Counted from the stretch's first letter, positions 25,725 to 35,595 are shown. The stretch is DNA of 64,000 nucleotides from Bacillota bacterium (GCA_021781745.1 JAJXWH010000002.1:1-64000), one strand, 5' to 3'. Made by a program: numbers and translations. The notes: a model not told the origin generated them from the sequence alone.

Positions 25725-27212
25725 TTATCTAACCCAAGCTCCATCAGCTCCAATTTTGTATCCGTTAATTGTGGTATTTGTAGCCATAGCACCAGAAGAA
25801 TATAGGTAATACCAGTTTGCTCCAAGTTGTATCCAGCCTGTTATCATTGCACCACTGTTATCTAAGTAATACCATTTTCCATCGTTTAATACCCATCCTG
25901 TAACCATGTTTCCATCTTGATTAAAATAATAATTTTTTCCATAATTCTTATCATAGTACCAAGTATTTTTTAATGGGTTTCCTGTTGAATCATTATATTG
26001 CCATTTTCCATTTAAATTTAGCCATTGATTAGGTTTGCCAGTATTTGTGTTTGTAGCTGTTGTACTAGTATTTTGAGTATTGTTAGCATTTGCTGTCGCA
26101 CTAGTTCCTTCACTTGTTCCTCTATATACGGTTAAAGTATATATTCTCTTTTCATAATCTTTATCGGTTGTGTCAGTATCCGTATTAACCTGTATTTGAA
26201 TTACATTCTTCCCCTCAGTTAAAGACACTCTTTTTCTGTTTTTATCATCTGATGGCGCTGTAGTCCCATTAATTTTTACTATATATGAATCATATTCGGG
26301 CTCACCTTTAACTATAATATCTTCTTTTGAATCTGGAACATCCGCACTATATGCAGTTACTTTTTTATTAAAATTTGGAGTAAACTTAACATCTCCATCA
26401 TCTAAAACTAGGTCATTTAAGTAAATAGGATCTTGATCGTTATCAAACTTTACATTAGTGTTAGTACTATCAGTATTTGATGGATTATTCCCTCTATATA
26501 CATCTAGAGTATATGTTTTTGTATTGCTATCATCTTGATCATCTTCAACATCTATTACTATTTCGTTCTCTCCTTTTGAAAGATTTACTTCTCTTCTAAA
26601 TTTCTCTCCGTCATCAACTGTAATTCCATCAATTTTAACTATATAGTTATCATTTTCTGGATTTGCCTGAACTCTCAATTGATCAACATTTTCAGGAACA
26701 TTCAAATCATATGATGTAGTCAATTTTGAGAAATCTATATTTCCATAATCCACATTAATATTATCTAAAAAAACTGAATCTGAATCACTTGATTGCTTTC
26801 CGCCTCTATCAATTTTTAATGTATATTCTCTTTCTTTATCTCCATCAGAACTTTCAACTACTATATCGAATGTATTAACTCCTTTATCCAATGATACTGT
26901 TTTTTTAAATTTTGTATCACTTTGTTTTTCTAAACTGCTATCTCCATCAATTGTAACCTTGTCGTCACTATCATTAGTTGTAACTCTTATTACAACCTCT
27001 GTATCCGTATTTGGCACATTAGTTTTATAAGTTTTTGCAGCACTATTTAGAGTTATTTCATCCCCATCTGTTACACTTATACCTCTCAGATATATGTTGT
27101 CATCTGCATATGCATTCTCTGTCATTACATTGCTATATCTTGCTGGCTCTAATATTGCAAATGCACTAATTGTAAGTAAAACAGCTATTATACGTCTAAT
27201 ATTTTTATTCAC
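25725..27212 (-). CDS. Secreted protein: three cadherin-like domains plus wall-binding repeats
   Basis: This 495-residue protein has a signal peptide (basic start, hydrophobic 8-20, likely cleavage after ENAYA near residue 36). Three cadherin-like beta-sandwich domains (PF12733 type) follow at about 38-141, 146-243 and 258-367, each opening with IYL/VFL and closing YTLxxxRG. A Thr/Asn-rich linker (about 368-394) leads to four or five choline-binding-like repeats (GKWYYLDNSGAMITGW pattern) and the tail TTINGYKIGADGAWV. It should be exported and held on the wall through the repeats. The start lies 45 bp after the stop of the paralogue at 27258, so the two probably share a transcript. Ligand unknown. 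Confidence 0.88.
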   Translation of the reverse strand: MNKNIRRIIAVLLTISAFAILEPARYSNVMTENAYADDNIYLRGISVTDGDEITLNSAAKTYKTNVPNTDTEVVIRVTTNDSDDKVTIDGDSSLEKQSDTKFKKTVSLDKGVNTFDIVVESSDGDKEREYTLKIDRGGKQSSDSDSVFLDNINVDYGNIDFSKLTTSYDLNVPENVDQLRVQANPENDNYIVKIDGITVDDGEKFRREVNLSKGENEIVIDVEDDQDDSNTKTYTLDVYRGNNPSNTDSTNTNVKFDNDQDPIYLNDLVLDDGDVKFTPNFNKKVTAYSADVPDSKEDIIVKGEPEYDSYIVKINGTTAPSDDKNRKRVSLTEGKNVIQIQVNTDTDTTDKDYEKRIYTLTVYRGTSEGTSATANANNTQNTSTTATNTNTGKPNQWLNLNGKWQYNDSTGNPLKNTWYYDKNYGKNYYFNQDGNMVTGWVLNDGKWYYLDNSGAMITGWIQLGANWYYLYSSGAMATNTTINGYKIGADGAWVR

Positions 27213-27257
27213 TTTTTTTCCTCCTTGTTATTACTTCATAATATTATCTATACCAAT

Positions 27258-28562
27258 CTATTTAACCCATGCCCCATTACTTCCTAATTTATATCCATTA
27301 ATAATTGTATCATGGGCCATGGCTCCACTTGCTTCATATAAATAATAATATTTTCCATCACTATCTTTAAACCATCCAGTTTTCATTTTTCCATCATAAT
27401 CTAAGTAATACCAGTTATAACCTATCTGCTTCCATCCTGTTTCCATAGCACCATTGCTATTTAAGTAGTACCAGTTATTATTTAAATTCAACCATCCTGT
27501 AAGCATATTGCCATCATTATCAAAGTAATAGGTTTTTCCATATGAACTATCATAGTACCAGGTATTTTTTATTGGATTTCCAAAGCCATCATTATATCTC
27601 CACTTGTCACCTACCTTAACCCATTTATTAGGGATCTTAGCATTAACATCATTATTTTCATCATTATTAGAAGCTTGAGTACTATTAACACCTACACTAC
27701 TCGTTGTATTTCCATTGGCAGCAGTTGCTGCAGCAGATTCTCCGCTATTAGAAGAACTTCCTGTTGTTGTAGTTGTTCCTCCTCTATTTATATTTACTGT
27801 ATATGTTCTTTTTTCTTCATCATCTTGAGAAAGAGTTATCTCAATTTTATTATCACCATCATTTAAATTTACCATCTTTTTATAATCATCATTTTCATCT
27901 ACAGTTATATTATTAATCTTAACCGTAGTAGCACCATCTTCTGGTTCAGCCTTAATTGCTATCGAATTAACATTAGCATCTACTTTCGTGTTATAAGTAG
28001 ATATTTCTTTATCAAAACTTAAAGGAACATTTCCATAATCTAGTTGAATAGTTTTTAAATATATATTGTCTTGATTATCATTACTTATGGCTTGCTCTTC
28101 CTCACTAGTATATTTTTTTATAACAACTTTATATTCACTTTTACAGTAATTTGTTTTCCCCTCGTCATATGTATCATAAATTCTTATATAAAAGTTTGTT
28201 TTTCCTGCTAAAACTGGAATATCATTTCCTTCATCATACACTTTTGAACTGCGATCTTTAAAAATTTTAACAATACCATCAGCGCCGCTTGTCCTAAAAA
28301 CCACCTTTGGTGTATCAGACGATAATTTTGCATAATAAGTTGATTTAATCCCATTACTATTGTCTAATTCTCTAGTATAATTATCGTTTTCATACAGATT
28401 TATATCATTTCCATTAGAGTCCTGCATTTGTAAATCAGTTAATGCATAAGATGCTGCATATGCTTCTGTTATTCCTAAATTAAATGGATTTAAAGGCTCA
28501 ACTACAGAAAAAATAGTAATTGCCATTGCTATTGATATTATACATTTAATTTTATTATTCAT
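27258..28562 (-). CDS. Secreted protein: cadherin-like domain plus wall-binding repeats
   Basis: This 434-residue protein begins with a signal peptide ending near EAYAAS (about 35). A diverged N-terminal beta domain (about 38-155, LTDLQMQDSNGNDINLYEN to YKVVIKK) precedes one cadherin-like domain (about 168-265, IYLKTIQLDYGNVPLSFDK to YTVNINRGG). A Ser/Thr/Asn linker and five wall-binding repeats (YYFDNDGNMLTGW type) follow, with the shared tail INGYKLGSNGAWV. AGGAAGG precedes the ATG. The same three-part layout recurs in the paralogues at 32866, 34276 and 35826. The function is likely adhesion or wall organisation, inferred only from domains. Confidence 0.87.
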   Translation of the reverse strand: MNNKIKCIISIAMAITIFSVVEPLNPFNLGITEAYAASYALTDLQMQDSNGNDINLYENDNYTRELDNSNGIKSTYYAKLSSDTPKVVFRTSGADGIVKIFKDRSSKVYDEGNDIPVLAGKTNFYIRIYDTYDEGKTNYCKSEYKVVIKKYTSEEEQAISNDNQDNIYLKTIQLDYGNVPLSFDKEISTYNTKVDANVNSIAIKAEPEDGATTVKINNITVDENDDYKKMVNLNDGDNKIEITLSQDDEEKRTYTVNINRGGTTTTTGSSSNSGESAAATAANGNTTSSVGVNSTQASNNDENNDVNAKIPNKWVKVGDKWRYNDGFGNPIKNTWYYDSSYGKTYYFDNDGNMLTGWLNLNNNWYYLNSNGAMETGWKQIGYNWYYLDYDGKMKTGWFKDSDGKYYYLYEASGAMAHDTIINGYKLGSNGAWVK

Positions 28563-28591
28563 AATACTTCCTTCCTTTCTGTATATTAATT

Positions 28592-28620
28592 ATTTTACCA
28601 TTATACTTACTAATTTACAA
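28592..28620 (-). promoter_or_regulatory. Promoter candidate for the 28562/27212 surface-protein pair
   Basis: On the minus strand TTGTAA (28615-28620), 17 bp, TAAAAT (28592-28597), between the upstream terminator and the gene start at 28562. Confidence 0.5.
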
Positions 28621-28647
28621 TTCTCATTACATTTTTGTAAAAAAAGA

Positions 28648-28666
28648 GACGAGGCAAAACCTCGTC
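28648..28666 (-). terminator. Terminator of the major surface-protein gene
   Basis: A perfect 7-bp stem (GACGAGG/CCTCGTC, 28648-28654 with 28660-28666) and, on the minus strand, a run of seven T residues follow the stop at 28687. Confidence 0.85.
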
Positions 28667-28686
28667 CCATTTTAACTTTTCAATAA

Positions 28687-30579
28687 TTATTGAATCCAAG
28701 CTCCTGATGCACCTAATACATATCCATCAACAGTTGTGTTAGCTAACATAGCTCCTGATGCATTTAAGTAGTACCAAGTTCCGTTGTCATTTAACCAACC
28801 AGTCTTCATAGCTCCTGATGATTGTAAGTAGTACCAAGTACCATTATCATTCACCCAACCAGTAGCCATAGCTCCTGAAGGTTGTAAGAAGTACCAAGCA
28901 CCATTAACTTGTTGCCATCCTGTAGCCATTACACCGTCAGCTTTTAAGAAGTACCATACTCCACCAACGTTAACCCAGTTATTAGCAACTTTAGCTCCAG
29001 TTGCATCGTAGAAGTTCCAAGTTCCATCAGCTTGCTTGTCCCAACCAACTTTAGCTGGAGTTGGGTTAACTATTGCAGAAGCATCAGCTGCTGATTGTGC
29101 AGTTCCTTCAGAAACAGTTGTATAAGCGTTTCCGCCATCTTCCCAAGCAATTAAGTCGCTATCGTCATAAACGTCAATTTTATCAAATGATCTATCACAA
29201 GTATAAACTGTTGTGAAGTCACCTAATTTTACTGATTTTAAGATTTCACCATCGTGAATAGCCCATACAGCACCGTTAGTATCTACTGTCCATGAAGAAC
29301 TTCTAGCATCTTTACCTGATACGTCAGCTATATCTTGATCCTTATCTCCATTTTTAACTGCAACGTGTCCATCAACTTTAGAACCTAACTTAGTTTCACT
29401 TGTCTTTGTATTATCAAATCTATCTAATTTTACACTAGTCTTTAAATCTACTCTTTCAGTCTTAACTTTATCACTAGATTCATTATAAGTTATATAAATT
29501 GAACCATCAACAATTGTTGATACAGCATTATCTGTACCATCGATAATTCTCTTAACTACATTATATGCATCTTTTGAATCTCCATCACCTGTAGCTCCTG
29601 AAATTTCATAAGAGTCTGTAGTTTTTGGTAAGTAAGCATCTTTTTCTGTATCACCTTGAGCTTTAGCAATCTTTTGAACATAGTATAAAGTATCTCCAGA
29701 TTGGTTATAGTCACCATTTGCTAAGTAATCTGAGCTGCTTGCACCACTTGAATCTTTAACATGATGGAATCCAGCTCCAGTACCATCTGAACTAAGGTTT
29801 GCTGCAACTACTCTATATATATAGTTAGCATCTTGTCCTAATGTTGCAAGAGGAGTTATGCTGTTTAATGTTACATCATTTACTTTATCTCCAACATTCT
29901 TAATTTTTTGCATAGTAGTACCATCATAGAAATAGATGTTAGCATTATAAGAAGCATCAACATAAGTTCCTGATTCATTTGCATATCCATAAAGAATTGC
30001 TTGTGGTGTAGTTGCTAATCCAGCTATAGCAGTTTTTGCTGCATCTACAGATACTCCTGCTTGTGTAGTTGCTGAATATTCATACCATACATCACCAAAC
30101 TTATTATAACCAATCTTCTTACCAAGAATTGCGCTACTACCATCTTTATCGTATCTGTCACATTTCTTTAATTTATTAGCTAATTTAGTTTGTGCAGTAT
30201 CTTTTAAATCTGTTGCAATATCACTATCTGATACAGTACCAGCTGATAAATCTACTATATATTCATCGCTTCCGTCATATGCTGTAGCATATTTATCGTC
30301 AAATTTTACACCGTCTGTTCCGTTACTTGAAGTACTTGCAGTAAATGCAGTAACAGTATCTAACTTCTTGTCTTTATCTCCAGCATTGTAATATAATCCA
30401 GTGTCATCATCAGATGTTCTGTATCCTTCATATACATACTTTCCGTCTTTAAATGCTATCGCATCTTCAATTGTACCATCTTTAGTTCCTAATTTTGTTG
30501 CAGCCATTGCTGGTACTACTGACATAATAGAAGCAGCTGCTACTAATAAAGCTGTAATTTTGTTTGCTCTTTTAAACAT
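28687..30579 (-). CDS. Probably abundant secreted wall-binding protein of unknown N-terminal type
   Basis: This 630-residue protein has a classic signal peptide (MFKRANKITALLVAAASI, cleavage after AMA near 26). The next 480 or so residues are a polar Asp/Ser/Thr-rich region that I do not recognise, unlike the cadherin-like paralogues around it. It may form beta-propeller-like repeats (YIYRVVAANLS, SIYITYNES, AVWAIHDGEILKSV). The last 120 residues are regular wall-binding repeats (GTWYYLQSSGAMKTGWLN) and the tail TTVDGYVLGASGAWIQ. A consensus promoter and a near-perfect AGGAGGG site point to strong expression. Its codon usage looks less AT-biased than its neighbours. It could be a main surface protein. 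Confidence 0.8.
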   Translation of the reverse strand: MFKRANKITALLVAAASIMSVVPAMAATKLGTKDGTIEDAIAFKDGKYVYEGYRTSDDDTGLYYNAGDKDKKLDTVTAFTASTSSNGTDGVKFDDKYATAYDGSDEYIVDLSAGTVSDSDIATDLKDTAQTKLANKLKKCDRYDKDGSSAILGKKIGYNKFGDVWYEYSATTQAGVSVDAAKTAIAGLATTPQAILYGYANESGTYVDASYNANIYFYDGTTMQKIKNVGDKVNDVTLNSITPLATLGQDANYIYRVVAANLSSDGTGAGFHHVKDSSGASSSDYLANGDYNQSGDTLYYVQKIAKAQGDTEKDAYLPKTTDSYEISGATGDGDSKDAYNVVKRIIDGTDNAVSTIVDGSIYITYNESSDKVKTERVDLKTSVKLDRFDNTKTSETKLGSKVDGHVAVKNGDKDQDIADVSGKDARSSSWTVDTNGAVWAIHDGEILKSVKLGDFTTVYTCDRSFDKIDVYDDSDLIAWEDGGNAYTTVSEGTAQSAADASAIVNPTPAKVGWDKQADGTWNFYDATGAKVANNWVNVGGVWYFLKADGVMATGWQQVNGAWYFLQPSGAMATGWVNDNGTWYYLQSSGAMKTGWLNDNGTWYYLNASGAMLANTTVDGYVLGASGAWIQ

Positions 30580-30617
30580 AATTTTTCTTTCCCTCCTAAA
30601 TTTACGAATTCAGATAA

Positions 30618-30646
30618 ATTATAGCACTATTGTACAACCATGTAAA
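30618..30646 (-). promoter_or_regulatory. Strong sigma-A promoter for the 28687-30579 gene
   Basis: TTTACA (30641-30646), 17-bp spacer, TATAAT (30618-30623) on the minus strand. A short leader follows, then TAGGAGGGAAAG before the ATG at 30579. Confidence 0.8.
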
Positions 30647-30780
30647 GTTAATAGTACTTATAATGTATATTTTTGTATAAATAATATTATTAACAATTAA
30701 TAATATATGTAATTTATTACAAAAAACACATTAGTTATTACATGATACCACATTATATAATGCCTGTACATAAAATACTA

Positions 30781-31085
30781 TTATTTTTTTAATTTCTTTT
30801 TATACCTAGTATTTCCTCTGTTGTCATTAAATAATACAAGCTTAAATTTTATTTTTGGTACCTTTTTTAAAAAATATTTATATTTTTTTAAATAATTTAC
30901 TTAATTCCTTGTATGATTTTTCATACATTATATAATACAATATAGTAATTAATATTTTGGTACCCTTTTAAGTATTTTGGAAATTAAATATTTTCTATTC
31001 CCATAATTCCTGTTATATCCTCAAATGTCATTATATTATACAGTGATAAAAATTAATTTTGGTACCTTTTTCTTATAAAAATAAT
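30781..31085 (-). repeat. Three diverged 102-bp-period repeats in the intergenic region
   Basis: GGTACC occurs at 30857, 30959 and 31061, exactly 102 bp apart. Around each, other positions are shared. On the minus strand the order is GGTACCAAAA, a 20-21 bp AT-rich gap, TGTAT(A/T)AT followed by A/T-TAATG, and later a GGAAxTA element. The TATAAT/TATTAT core resembles an extended -10 hexamer. The repeats lie 280-490 bp upstream of the start of the major surface-protein gene and have no open frame. They could be duplicated promoters, regulator sites or an old tandem duplication. Confidence 0.7.
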
Positions 31086-31213
31086 TTTTCTTACTAAATC
31101 TTATTACATTTTATATTTTATTGATATACTTTCATATATATGATTAGCTTATTAGCCCGTTTGGCCTCAAAATATTCTAATTTATTCTTATGAAAATATT
31201 TACTTTTCAAATT

Positions 31214-31282
31214 AGCTTTAATTTTCTTTCTTGTTAAAAAAGAAAATTAAAGCTACTCAAAAGTAATAATTTACTTTTGAGT
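31214..31282 (-). terminator. Tandem hairpins downstream of the 31294 gene
   Basis: Two perfect stems lie back to back: ACTCAAAAGTA/TACTTTTGAGT (31255-31265 with 31272-31282) and a 16-bp stem (31214-31229 with 31239-31254). On the minus strand they come right after the stop at 31294 and are T-rich. They are a probable double terminator. Confidence 0.75.
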
Positions 31283-31293
31283 AACTTTATTAT

Positions 31294-32715
31294 TTATTTT
31301 ATCCAAGCTCCATCATTTCCAAGTTTATATCCATTAATTTGTGTGTTTTTCGCCATAATACCGTTAACTTGTAAGTAATAATATTTTCCTGTTGCATCTT
31401 TAATCCATCCTGTTTGCATTATGCCTTCTGAATCTAGATAATACCATTCTCCATTATTATTTATCCATCCACTTTGCCTTGCTCCGCTGATATCCAAGTA
31501 ATACCAGTGTCCATTATTTAAAAGCCATCCTGTAGCCATAGTTCCATCAGCTTGTAAATAATAAGTTTTATTTAAATTTTTATCATAAAACCATATATTG
31601 CTTAGAGGATTACCGGTTGAATCATTATATTTCCATTTATTATTTTCTAATACCCATTGATTATATTTAACTGTTGAATCTGTACTTAGTGCTGTATTAG
31701 CTACTGACCCTACATTTATATTTAATGTATAGACTCTCTGCTTGTCGTTTGCTTCATCTTGAAGTTTTATAATAACTTGATTTCTTCCTGGCTTTAAGGT
31801 AACTGTATCCTTATAGTCATCCATATCTTCTACAATTTTATTATTTATTTTAACCTTATATTCTGACTTTTCTGGCGCTGCAGTTACATACACTTGGGAG
31901 GTGTCTTCACTAAGATTTAAATCGTATACAGTTTTGCTTTCATCAACATTAATTCTTGTATTATCTACCTTAATATAATTTAGAAAAATATCATCTTGTG
32001 TTTCTTTTGTATCTAGTGAATTTTCTCTATTTATATTTAATGTATATGTTCTTTGTTTATCATCTCTATTTTTTACCTTAATTACTAATGGGTTTTCACC
32101 CCTATTTAAGTCTACAATTCGTTTGTAGTCATCCTCTTTATTTGCCTTTGCTCCATCAATTGTGACATCATACAAATCTGACTCTGGAACAGCACCTATT
32201 GCTATTTTATCAACAGCTTCTTTAACATTAATATTATAGTCAGCAGTTTCTTTTGAGAAATTAATACTACCTGCACTTAAATTAATATTATTTAGATAAA
32301 TATCATCTTGGTCAGCTTCTCCTCTTACAATGTTTAATGTATAAACTTTATACTCTTCATCGTTAGTAACTTTTATTCTAATTGTATTACTGCCTGTTTC
32401 TAAACTTACTACCTTCTTATAATTATCGCTTGAATCTACAAAATCATCATTAATTGATACTGATGCATCATCACTTTTAGGTTTTGCTGTAATTTTTATT
32501 TCATTCACATCTTTATCTACTTTTACATTGTAATAATAGATGTCCTGATCAAAATTAATATCACTTTTATTCAAAGATAAATCTTTCAGGTAAACACTAG
32601 TAGTTTCCGATGCATATGCTATGGCGGAAAAATTCAAAATACTTACTGGCAAAATATTAGACAGCAGACTTACAGACATAGTAACAGCTATTGAGAGTTT
32701 AATACTTTTATTCAT
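31294..32715 (-). CDS. Secreted protein: three cadherin-like domains plus wall-binding repeats
   Basis: This 473-residue protein has a signal peptide ending near IAYASE (about 36). Three cadherin-like domains sit at about 39-132, 136-231 and 240-335 (VYLKDLSLNKSDINFDQD, IYLNNINLSAGSINFSKE, IFLNYIKVDNTRINVDES), each ending YTLNI. A short linker leads to about five wall-binding repeats (NNGHWYYLDISGARQSGW type) and the tail TQINGYKLGNDGAWIK. The domain layout matches the 25725 paralogue but no diverged N-terminal domain is present. GGAGGT precedes the ATG. Terminators on both sides indicate a single-gene unit. Confidence 0.88.
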   Translation of the reverse strand: MNKSIKLSIAVTMSVSLLSNILPVSILNFSAIAYASETTSVYLKDLSLNKSDINFDQDIYYYNVKVDKDVNEIKITAKPKSDDASVSINDDFVDSSDNYKKVVSLETGSNTIRIKVTNDEEYKVYTLNIVRGEADQDDIYLNNINLSAGSINFSKETADYNINVKEAVDKIAIGAVPESDLYDVTIDGAKANKEDDYKRIVDLNRGENPLVIKVKNRDDKQRTYTLNINRENSLDTKETQDDIFLNYIKVDNTRINVDESKTVYDLNLSEDTSQVYVTAAPEKSEYKVKINNKIVEDMDDYKDTVTLKPGRNQVIIKLQDEANDKQRVYTLNINVGSVANTALSTDSTVKYNQWVLENNKWKYNDSTGNPLSNIWFYDKNLNKTYYLQADGTMATGWLLNNGHWYYLDISGARQSGWINNNGEWYYLDSEGIMQTGWIKDATGKYYYLQVNGIMAKNTQINGYKLGNDGAWIK

Positions 32716-32825
32716 CTTTATACCTCCACTTCATTTATGTTCCTCAATATATAACAATTTTATCATATTTTCTACATGATACAATCAAAATGTTATATTA
32801 CGATAATATTCTTTATTTCAAAGAA

Positions 32826-32855
32826 AAAGAACGTCCAATTTAATGAACGTCCTTT
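32826..32855 (-). terminator. Terminator of the 32866 gene
   Basis: On the minus strand a 9-bp stem AAAGGACGT/ACGTTCTTT with one G-U pair (32847-32855 with 32826-32834) is followed by TTCTTTG. Confidence 0.6.
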
Positions 32856-32865
32856 CAATTTTATT

Positions 32866-34137
32866 TTAGCCGACCCATGCTCCATCAGCACCTAATTTAT
32901 ATCCACCTATTGTAGTATTAGAAGCCATTGTACCATTACTATTTAAGAAATAATACTTTCCATTTGTCAAATCTCTCATCCATCCGGTTTGCATTCTTCC
33001 TTCGCCATCTAAATAATACCAGGCTCCATTAGCTAATTGCCATCCTGTTTTTTTAGCTCCATCATTTCCCAAGTAGTACCAGCTTCCATTAAAATTTATC
33101 CAGCCAGTAGCCATATTTCCATTAGCATCCACATAATAATTTTGTACCCATGCATTTTTTAGTGGATTTCCGGTAGAATCATTATATTGCCATTTTCCGT
33201 TAGCTTGTACCCATTGATTAGGTTTAGCTGTTGATACAGTAGTTGCAGTATCTGGCGTTGAAGAGGCTGTTGTTGTAGTGCCTGTACTAGTTGAGTCTGT
33301 AGTTGAAGAAGTACCACCTCTAGTTATCTTCAAAGTATAAACCCTATCATCACTGCTATCATCTTGAATTTCTACTTTAAAGTCATTTTCACCTTTATTT
33401 AAATCTACTGTCTTCCTATAGTTATCAGAATCATCTACTGTTGTTCCATCAATTGTAACTGTATATGAACTATCTTCTGGTACTGCTCTAATTGGTACTG
33501 AATCTACATCACTAGTAACATTATAAGTGTATGTAGTTTTTGAATCTGATAAAGAAAGACTGTCACCATTTATGCTAAGCTTACTTAAATAAATAGGATC
33601 ATAATTATCACTGCTAGCACTACTACTGCTATCGCTTGCAGTACATTTTACTTTAATTGTATATTCACTTAATATGTTACCATCGTCGTTAGAATCGTCA
33701 TATCTTATGCTTGAATCTGGTGCTTCACTATATACTCTTACTGTAAGAGTATTTGTACCTGAAGATAAGCTAATGTCACTGCTTATACTTTTACCTTTAG
33801 TTGAACTAGAAGTTCCTTTAAATACTTTAACATATTTTGAACTAGGTCCGTCTATGTGTATATTAATAGTACTAGCTGAAGTTTTAGCATAATATGTGTC
33901 ACCATCAGTCACATCACTACTATCTACCTTATTACCACTAGCATAATCACTATCACTGTAAAGCTTTATGGTACTACCATCTGAAGTTTCTAATTTCAAA
34001 CTGCTTAGTGTATCTGTACCATTACTTGCTGCATAAGCCTTAGTAGTTAATAAATTAACATTTGTTACAGGTGCTACAGCTGAAATTGTACCTATTGCTA
34101 ATGCTATGGCAATTATTTTTTTTAGATTTTTATTCAT
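32866..34137 (-). CDS. Secreted protein: cadherin-like domain plus wall-binding repeats
   Basis: This 423-residue protein has a signal peptide ending near KAYAAS (about 37). A Ser/Asp-rich diverged N-terminal domain (about 42-168, LSSLKLETSDGSTIKLYSD to YTIKVKC) precedes one cadherin-like domain (about 180-275, IYLSKLSINGDSLSLSDSK to YTLKITRGG) and a Thr/Ser linker. Wall-binding repeats (GSWYYLGNDGAKKTGW type) and the tail TTIGGYKLGADGAWV follow. One repeat unit is shortened compared with paralogues (NAWVQNYYVDANGNM). TGGAGG precedes the ATG. It is probably a wall-bound adhesin or structural protein. Confidence 0.87.
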   Translation of the reverse strand: MNKNLKKIIAIALAIGTISAVAPVTNVNLLTTKAYAASNGTDTLSSLKLETSDGSTIKLYSDSDYASGNKVDSSDVTDGDTYYAKTSASTINIHIDGPSSKYVKVFKGTSSSTKGKSISSDISLSSGTNTLTVRVYSEAPDSSIRYDDSNDDGNILSEYTIKVKCTASDSSSSASSDNYDPIYLSKLSINGDSLSLSDSKTTYTYNVTSDVDSVPIRAVPEDSSYTVTIDGTTVDDSDNYRKTVDLNKGENDFKVEIQDDSSDDRVYTLKITRGGTSSTTDSTSTGTTTTASSTPDTATTVSTAKPNQWVQANGKWQYNDSTGNPLKNAWVQNYYVDANGNMATGWINFNGSWYYLGNDGAKKTGWQLANGAWYYLDGEGRMQTGWMRDLTNGKYYFLNSNGTMASNTTIGGYKLGADGAWVG

Positions 34138-34275
34138 AATTTATTCCTCCATTTTTATAATCTTCATAGTATCCTCTTTAATATATTAATTTTACCACTC
34201 TAATCATAGTTGTCCATATTTATATCCTTAATTTTCCCTTAATTTACAGGTGCAGCTAATTATTTTTAGAGATTT

Positions 34276-35595
34276 TTAATTAACTAGTACCCCATTTGCA
34301 TCAATTTGATATCCATTAATCACTGTATTTTTAATCATTTTTCCTGTTGAATCTAGGTAATACCACTTTCCATCTGAATTTTCAAGCCAGCCTGTTTTCA
34401 TAGCTCCACTATTATCAAGATAATACCAGTTTCCTGTTGAATCCTCTAACCATCCCATTTGCATTACTCCACTTTTATTTAGATAATACCAATTTTTATC
34501 CAAGCATATCCAGCCTGTTTGCATCTCTCCACTTGTACTAAAATAATACCAGTTATTATTGTTGTTAAGCCAGCCCGTAGCCATGGTTCCATCTTCTCTT
34601 AAGTAATAATTCTTTCCAGTATTTTTATCGAACCACCATTGATTTTTTAAAGGTTCTCCAGTACCATCTATATATTTCCACTTTCCATCAATTCTCTGCC
34701 ATGAGTTAAATGTGCCTACACTGCTTGCAGCTGTACTAGAAGACTGGCTTGTACTTGTTTGACTTGAAGAGTTAGTTGATGTTTCTGCATTTCCTCTATA
34801 TACATTTAATGTATATGTCTTTTTCTCATCATCACTTTCAACGTCTATTTTTATTGTATTATTTCCTTTGTCTAGCTTTATAGTTTGTTCATAGTTATTG
34901 TCTTCATCCACAGAATAATCATTAATTGATACTGAGTAATCCTTATCTTCTGGAGTTGCCCTAACAAGTAATTCTTCAACATTATCATTAACATTTACAT
35001 TATAAGACATTTGTTCCTTTGAAAAATCGATACTGCCATTACTCAAATAAATACTTGATAAATATGCATGCTGTGCAAATGCTTCCTCATCTGAAATAAC
35101 AACTGGCTTTTTTACGTGAAGAATATAAGTTGCTTCACAATCAGTTACATCTCCATTGCCATAAGCCTCTTCATATGCTGCTTCACTTTTATAAGTTCTT
35201 AAATAAATATCTGCGTAAGTCGAATCAACTTTAATGTACGTTCCAACATCTTGACCTTGTTCAGTTTTACTGCCTGAAGTAAATTGTTTAACAACATATC
35301 CATTTCCTTGTACACCGGCAGATATTTGAAGTCCATCCGCCCCTGTAAGATCAACATAATAATCTTTGTTTTCTGTCAGTGAACTTTGATCACTACCATA
35401 GGTATCACCAAATTGAATTTCACTTCCAGTACTTCTTGTTAAGGTTAATGAATTTAATTCTCCATTGCTTGCACTATTATACGTTGCTGCATGGGCTTCA
35501 ATACTTCCTAATATGAAATTATTTTCTGGTAAAAATCCTGAAACTGTTCCAATTACAAGAGTTGCCGCAATTATATATTTGATTTTTTTATGCAT
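34276..35595 (-). CDS. Secreted protein: cadherin-like domain plus wall-binding repeats
   Basis: This 439-residue protein has a signal peptide ending near EAHAAT (about 37). The diverged N-terminal domain (about 43-168, LNSLTLTRSTGSEIQFGD to YILHVKK) is followed by one cadherin-like domain (about 178-270, AYLSSIYLSNGSIDFSKE to YTLNVYRG) and a Ser/Thr/Gln linker. About six wall-binding repeats follow (NNWYYFSTSGEMQTGW, KWYYLDSTGKMIKN), with the tail INGYQIDANGVLVN. The tail is altered where paralogues have GADGAWV. The site AGGAGG precedes the ATG. Confidence 0.87.
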   Translation of the reverse strand: MHKKIKYIIAATLVIGTVSGFLPENNFILGSIEAHAATYNSASNGELNSLTLTRSTGSEIQFGDTYGSDQSSLTENKDYYVDLTGADGLQISAGVQGNGYVVKQFTSGSKTEQGQDVGTYIKVDSTYADIYLRTYKSEAAYEEAYGNGDVTDCEATYILHVKKPVVISDEEAFAQHAYLSSIYLSNGSIDFSKEQMSYNVNVNDNVEELLVRATPEDKDYSVSINDYSVDEDNNYEQTIKLDKGNNTIKIDVESDDEKKTYTLNVYRGNAETSTNSSSQTSTSQSSSTAASSVGTFNSWQRIDGKWKYIDGTGEPLKNQWWFDKNTGKNYYLREDGTMATGWLNNNNNWYYFSTSGEMQTGWICLDKNWYYLNKSGVMQMGWLEDSTGNWYYLDNSGAMKTGWLENSDGKWYYLDSTGKMIKNTVINGYQIDANGVLVN

